Assembly: GCA_003669255.1 (NCBI GenBank)
Contig: QWPO01000096.1
Location: forward strand, 1-34,129
From: Planctomycetota bacterium
GTDB lineage: Bacteria; Planctomycetota; Planctomycetia; Pirellulales; UBA1268
Length of the DNA stretch: 34,129 nucleotides
Direction: 5' to 3'
Shown: in pieces, positions 32,648 through 34,129 of the stretch
How the letters are laid out: each line of letters opens with the position of its first letter
How positions within the stretch are numbered: position 1 is the first letter of the stretch
Made by a program: the position numbers and the translations under genes
Notes under the pieces: model-generated
What the model saw: only the letters and a program-made list of their open reading frames with translations
Database searches by the model: none
What the model was told of the DNA's origin: nothing

Positions 32648-33991
32648 TCAGTGGGCCGCGTTGTGGACTTCCAGGCGGGTGACGTGCCCCCGGCGTTCGA
32701 CGTCGATCACTGCCGTCGAGCCAGCGGCCTTCAATCGCTCAAGCATGTCGTCGTGCGACGAGATCCTGGCGTCGTCGATCGTCAGGATTCGGTCGCCGGG
32801 CATCATGCCGGCACGACTCGCAGGAGAATCGCGCCATACGCGAATGATCACCGGGGCATCGGGCTCTCCCGAATCGTTTCGGGTGCCGATCCCCCAGCGG
32901 CCGCGAGGGCTGCCGTCGGTATCAGGGATCGCGGCTTCGAGCCGGTTGCGGGTGGTGTTCGATTCGGTTCGGCACTCGCCACGAAACGGCGGCATGGGCG
33001 AGGGGTCGTTGGCGACGGCCGCCACGAACCCGAGGGCGAGTCGCGTCACCGGTTCGATGCCCGGCAGGTTCACCAGGTGCACGTCGTCGCTGGGGCGGTG
33101 GTAGTGGTCATGCAGGCCCGTGTGGAACATCACCGTCGGGATGCGGGCGGCGATGAACGGGTAGTGGTCGGAGTCTTCTTCGATGTCCCAGACGAACGAC
33201 AAGTCGAGTCCGGCAGCATGGGACGGGCGGTTATTCGCCTGGAGGACCGTCTCCCGGAGGCCGTGCGCCGTCCGGGTGCCGTAGACCTCCAACCGGTTGC
33301 CCCGCAGGCGGCCGATCATGTCGAGGTTGACCGACAGGACAACACGACGGCCAGCCATCCCCTGGGGCGCGACCCGGAGGAAGTGGTAGGAGCCAAGGAG
33401 TCCCTTCTCCTCGCCGTCCCAGAAGGCGATCAGGATCGACCGCCGCGGCTTTTCAGGGAGATGTCCGAGCGCCTCGACGATCTCCAGCAGGCCTGCCACT
33501 CCCGAGGCATTGTCATCGGCGCCGTTGTGGACGTAGCCGAAGGGGCCATAGCTGTTGTCGGCGTTGCCATAGCCAACGTGGTCGTAGTGGGCCCCGATGA
33601 CGATCACCTCCTTCGCCAACTCCGGATCGCTCCCCTCGATGAGCGCGAGGATGTTGCGCATGCCGCCGAATGGCTGGTAATACGTGCCGGCGTCGCCCGC
33701 CGGAGGGATGCCGAGTTTTGTGAGTTGCTCGACGATGTAGGTGGCCGCGGCACGGCCCCCCCGGCTGCCCCCTTCTCGACCCTCGAATGAGTCATCGGCC
33801 AGTACTCCCACGTGGCGGCCCGCGTCCGTAGCCCGGATCGAGGCGTGGGCGGCCGACATCATCTCCGCGGCCGTGGACACCGCGGGAGTGGCGGCCGTGA
33901 GGCCCAGAGCGAGCGTGGCCCAGGCGAGCGCCCAGGCGATCACACGGGTCGGCCGGGGTGCGGTACCGGGTGAAGTGGGTGTGTGCGACAC
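32648..33991 (-). CDS. Secreted M28 family zinc aminopeptidase with PDZ domain
   Basis: A 447-residue exported metallopeptidase. An N-terminal hydrophobic segment (VIAWALAWATLALGLTAA) ends near STAA as a signal peptide. The M28 zinc set is complete: H135 in IGAHYDHVG, D160 in NGADDNASG, catalytic E194 with ligand E195 in WDGEEKGLLGS, D224 in VNLDMIGR, and a late His in HTGLHDHYHRPSDD, probably H298. The C-terminal 100 residues form a PDZ domain, with IIRVWRDSPASRAGMMPGDR and ILTIDDARI, which may recruit substrates. The GTG start has AGGAGG about 12 bases before it. It is the last complete gene; the remaining 138 bases to the window edge show no further feature I can support. Confidence 0.94.
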   Translation of the reverse strand: MSHTPTSPGTAPRPTRVIAWALAWATLALGLTAATPAVSTAAEMMSAAHASIRATDAGRHVGVLADDSFEGREGGSRGGRAAATYIVEQLTKLGIPPAGDAGTYYQPFGGMRNILALIEGSDPELAKEVIVIGAHYDHVGYGNADNSYGPFGYVHNGADDNASGVAGLLEIVEALGHLPEKPRRSILIAFWDGEEKGLLGSYHFLRVAPQGMAGRRVVLSVNLDMIGRLRGNRLEVYGTRTAHGLRETVLQANNRPSHAAGLDLSFVWDIEEDSDHYPFIAARIPTVMFHTGLHDHYHRPSDDVHLVNLPGIEPVTRLALGFVAAVANDPSPMPPFRGECRTESNTTRNRLEAAIPDTDGSPRGRWGIGTRNDSGEPDAPVIIRVWRDSPASRAGMMPGDRILTIDDARISSHDDMLERLKAAGSTAVIDVERRGHVTRLEVHNAAH

Positions 33992-34129
33992 GGTTCGGCG
34001 CTGCCTCCTTGCGGGACGCCAGAGTGGCGTCCAGAATAGTCGGCGAAGGATTTCCCCGGACCACGGGGTTTCTTCCCGGTTCCGTCGGCTGAGTTCGGGG
34101 CGACCTTCCCGTCTGGGAAGGGCGCGTCG

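Noticed and set aside
32651..33790. 379-codon plus-strand frame opposite the M28 peptidase gene
   Set aside because: All M28 metal ligands and the PDZ domain are on the minus strand; the plus frame is an antisense artefact.

Overview
The window is a GC-rich, densely coded chromosomal segment that looks like a member of Planctomycetota, most likely the order Pirellulales. The assignment is an inference. It rests on a separate exosortase plus EpsI-type gene next to a Wzc-like protein, on several secreted planctomycete-style hypothetical proteins (Pro-rich, with VPVTxY repeats and Cys motifs), on a P-loop ATPase whose N-terminus carries a PFSTRYTRPG motif that I recall from planctomycete proteins, and on a copper-type formylglycine-generating enzyme of the kind expected in sulfatase-rich planctomycetes. 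I see no tRNA, rRNA, CRISPR array, transposase, integrase or prophage gene. No gene-free stretch exceeds 300 bases.

Layout. 1-2.7 kb: the C-terminal 60% or so of rpoC, followed by two hairpins that look like terminators. 2.8-5.8 kb (+): a secreted hypothetical protein, then a CHAD-domain protein whose stop overlaps the start of a formylglycine-generating enzyme. 6.0-9.0 kb (-): PolX DNA polymerase/PHP nuclease and a secreted Pro/Ala-rich protein. 9.2-12.0 kb (-): a tight four-gene set consisting of a stand-alone RNA polymerase alpha-CTD-like protein, a DUF3592-type membrane protein, a small beta-rich protein and a P-loop ATPase; the last three are translationally coupled. 12.1-14.5 kb (+): a UvrD/PcrA helicase. 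14.5-22.1 kb (-): an exopolysaccharide/exosortase block in transcription order (prepilin-peptidase-like protein, exosortase, Wzc-like chain-length/tyrosine-kinase protein, EpsI, GDP-mannose 4,6-dehydratase, GDP-fucose synthase). 22.2-25.6 kb: a flippase-like membrane protein (+), a YgfZ-Nudix pair (-) and an HTH protein (+). 25.7-28.1 kb: small membrane proteins, a secreted protein with possible SPOR-like modules and an XTP/dITP pyrophosphatase. 28.1-31.9 kb: a GT-B glycosyltransferase (-), a parvulin-type PPIase, a small secreted protein and ScpB (+). 31.9-34.0 kb: a protein with a 92-residue Asp/Glu tail (+) and a secreted M28 peptidase with a PDZ domain (-).

How the genes may work together. 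The 14.5-22.1 kb block combines GDP-fucose precursor synthesis with chain-length control and exosortase/EpsI functions, which points to a fucose-containing extracellular polymer and surface-protein sorting. No PEP-CTERM substrate is visible in the window. The best candidate for an undescribed system is the 9.2-12.0 kb set, where a transcription-type DNA-binding domain is followed by a membrane protein, a beta-sandwich-like protein and an ATPase. The two other standouts are the hyperacidic protein after scpB and a prepilin-peptidase homologue that appears to lack one catalytic aspartate. All functions are read from motifs and recalled family features; no database search was run.
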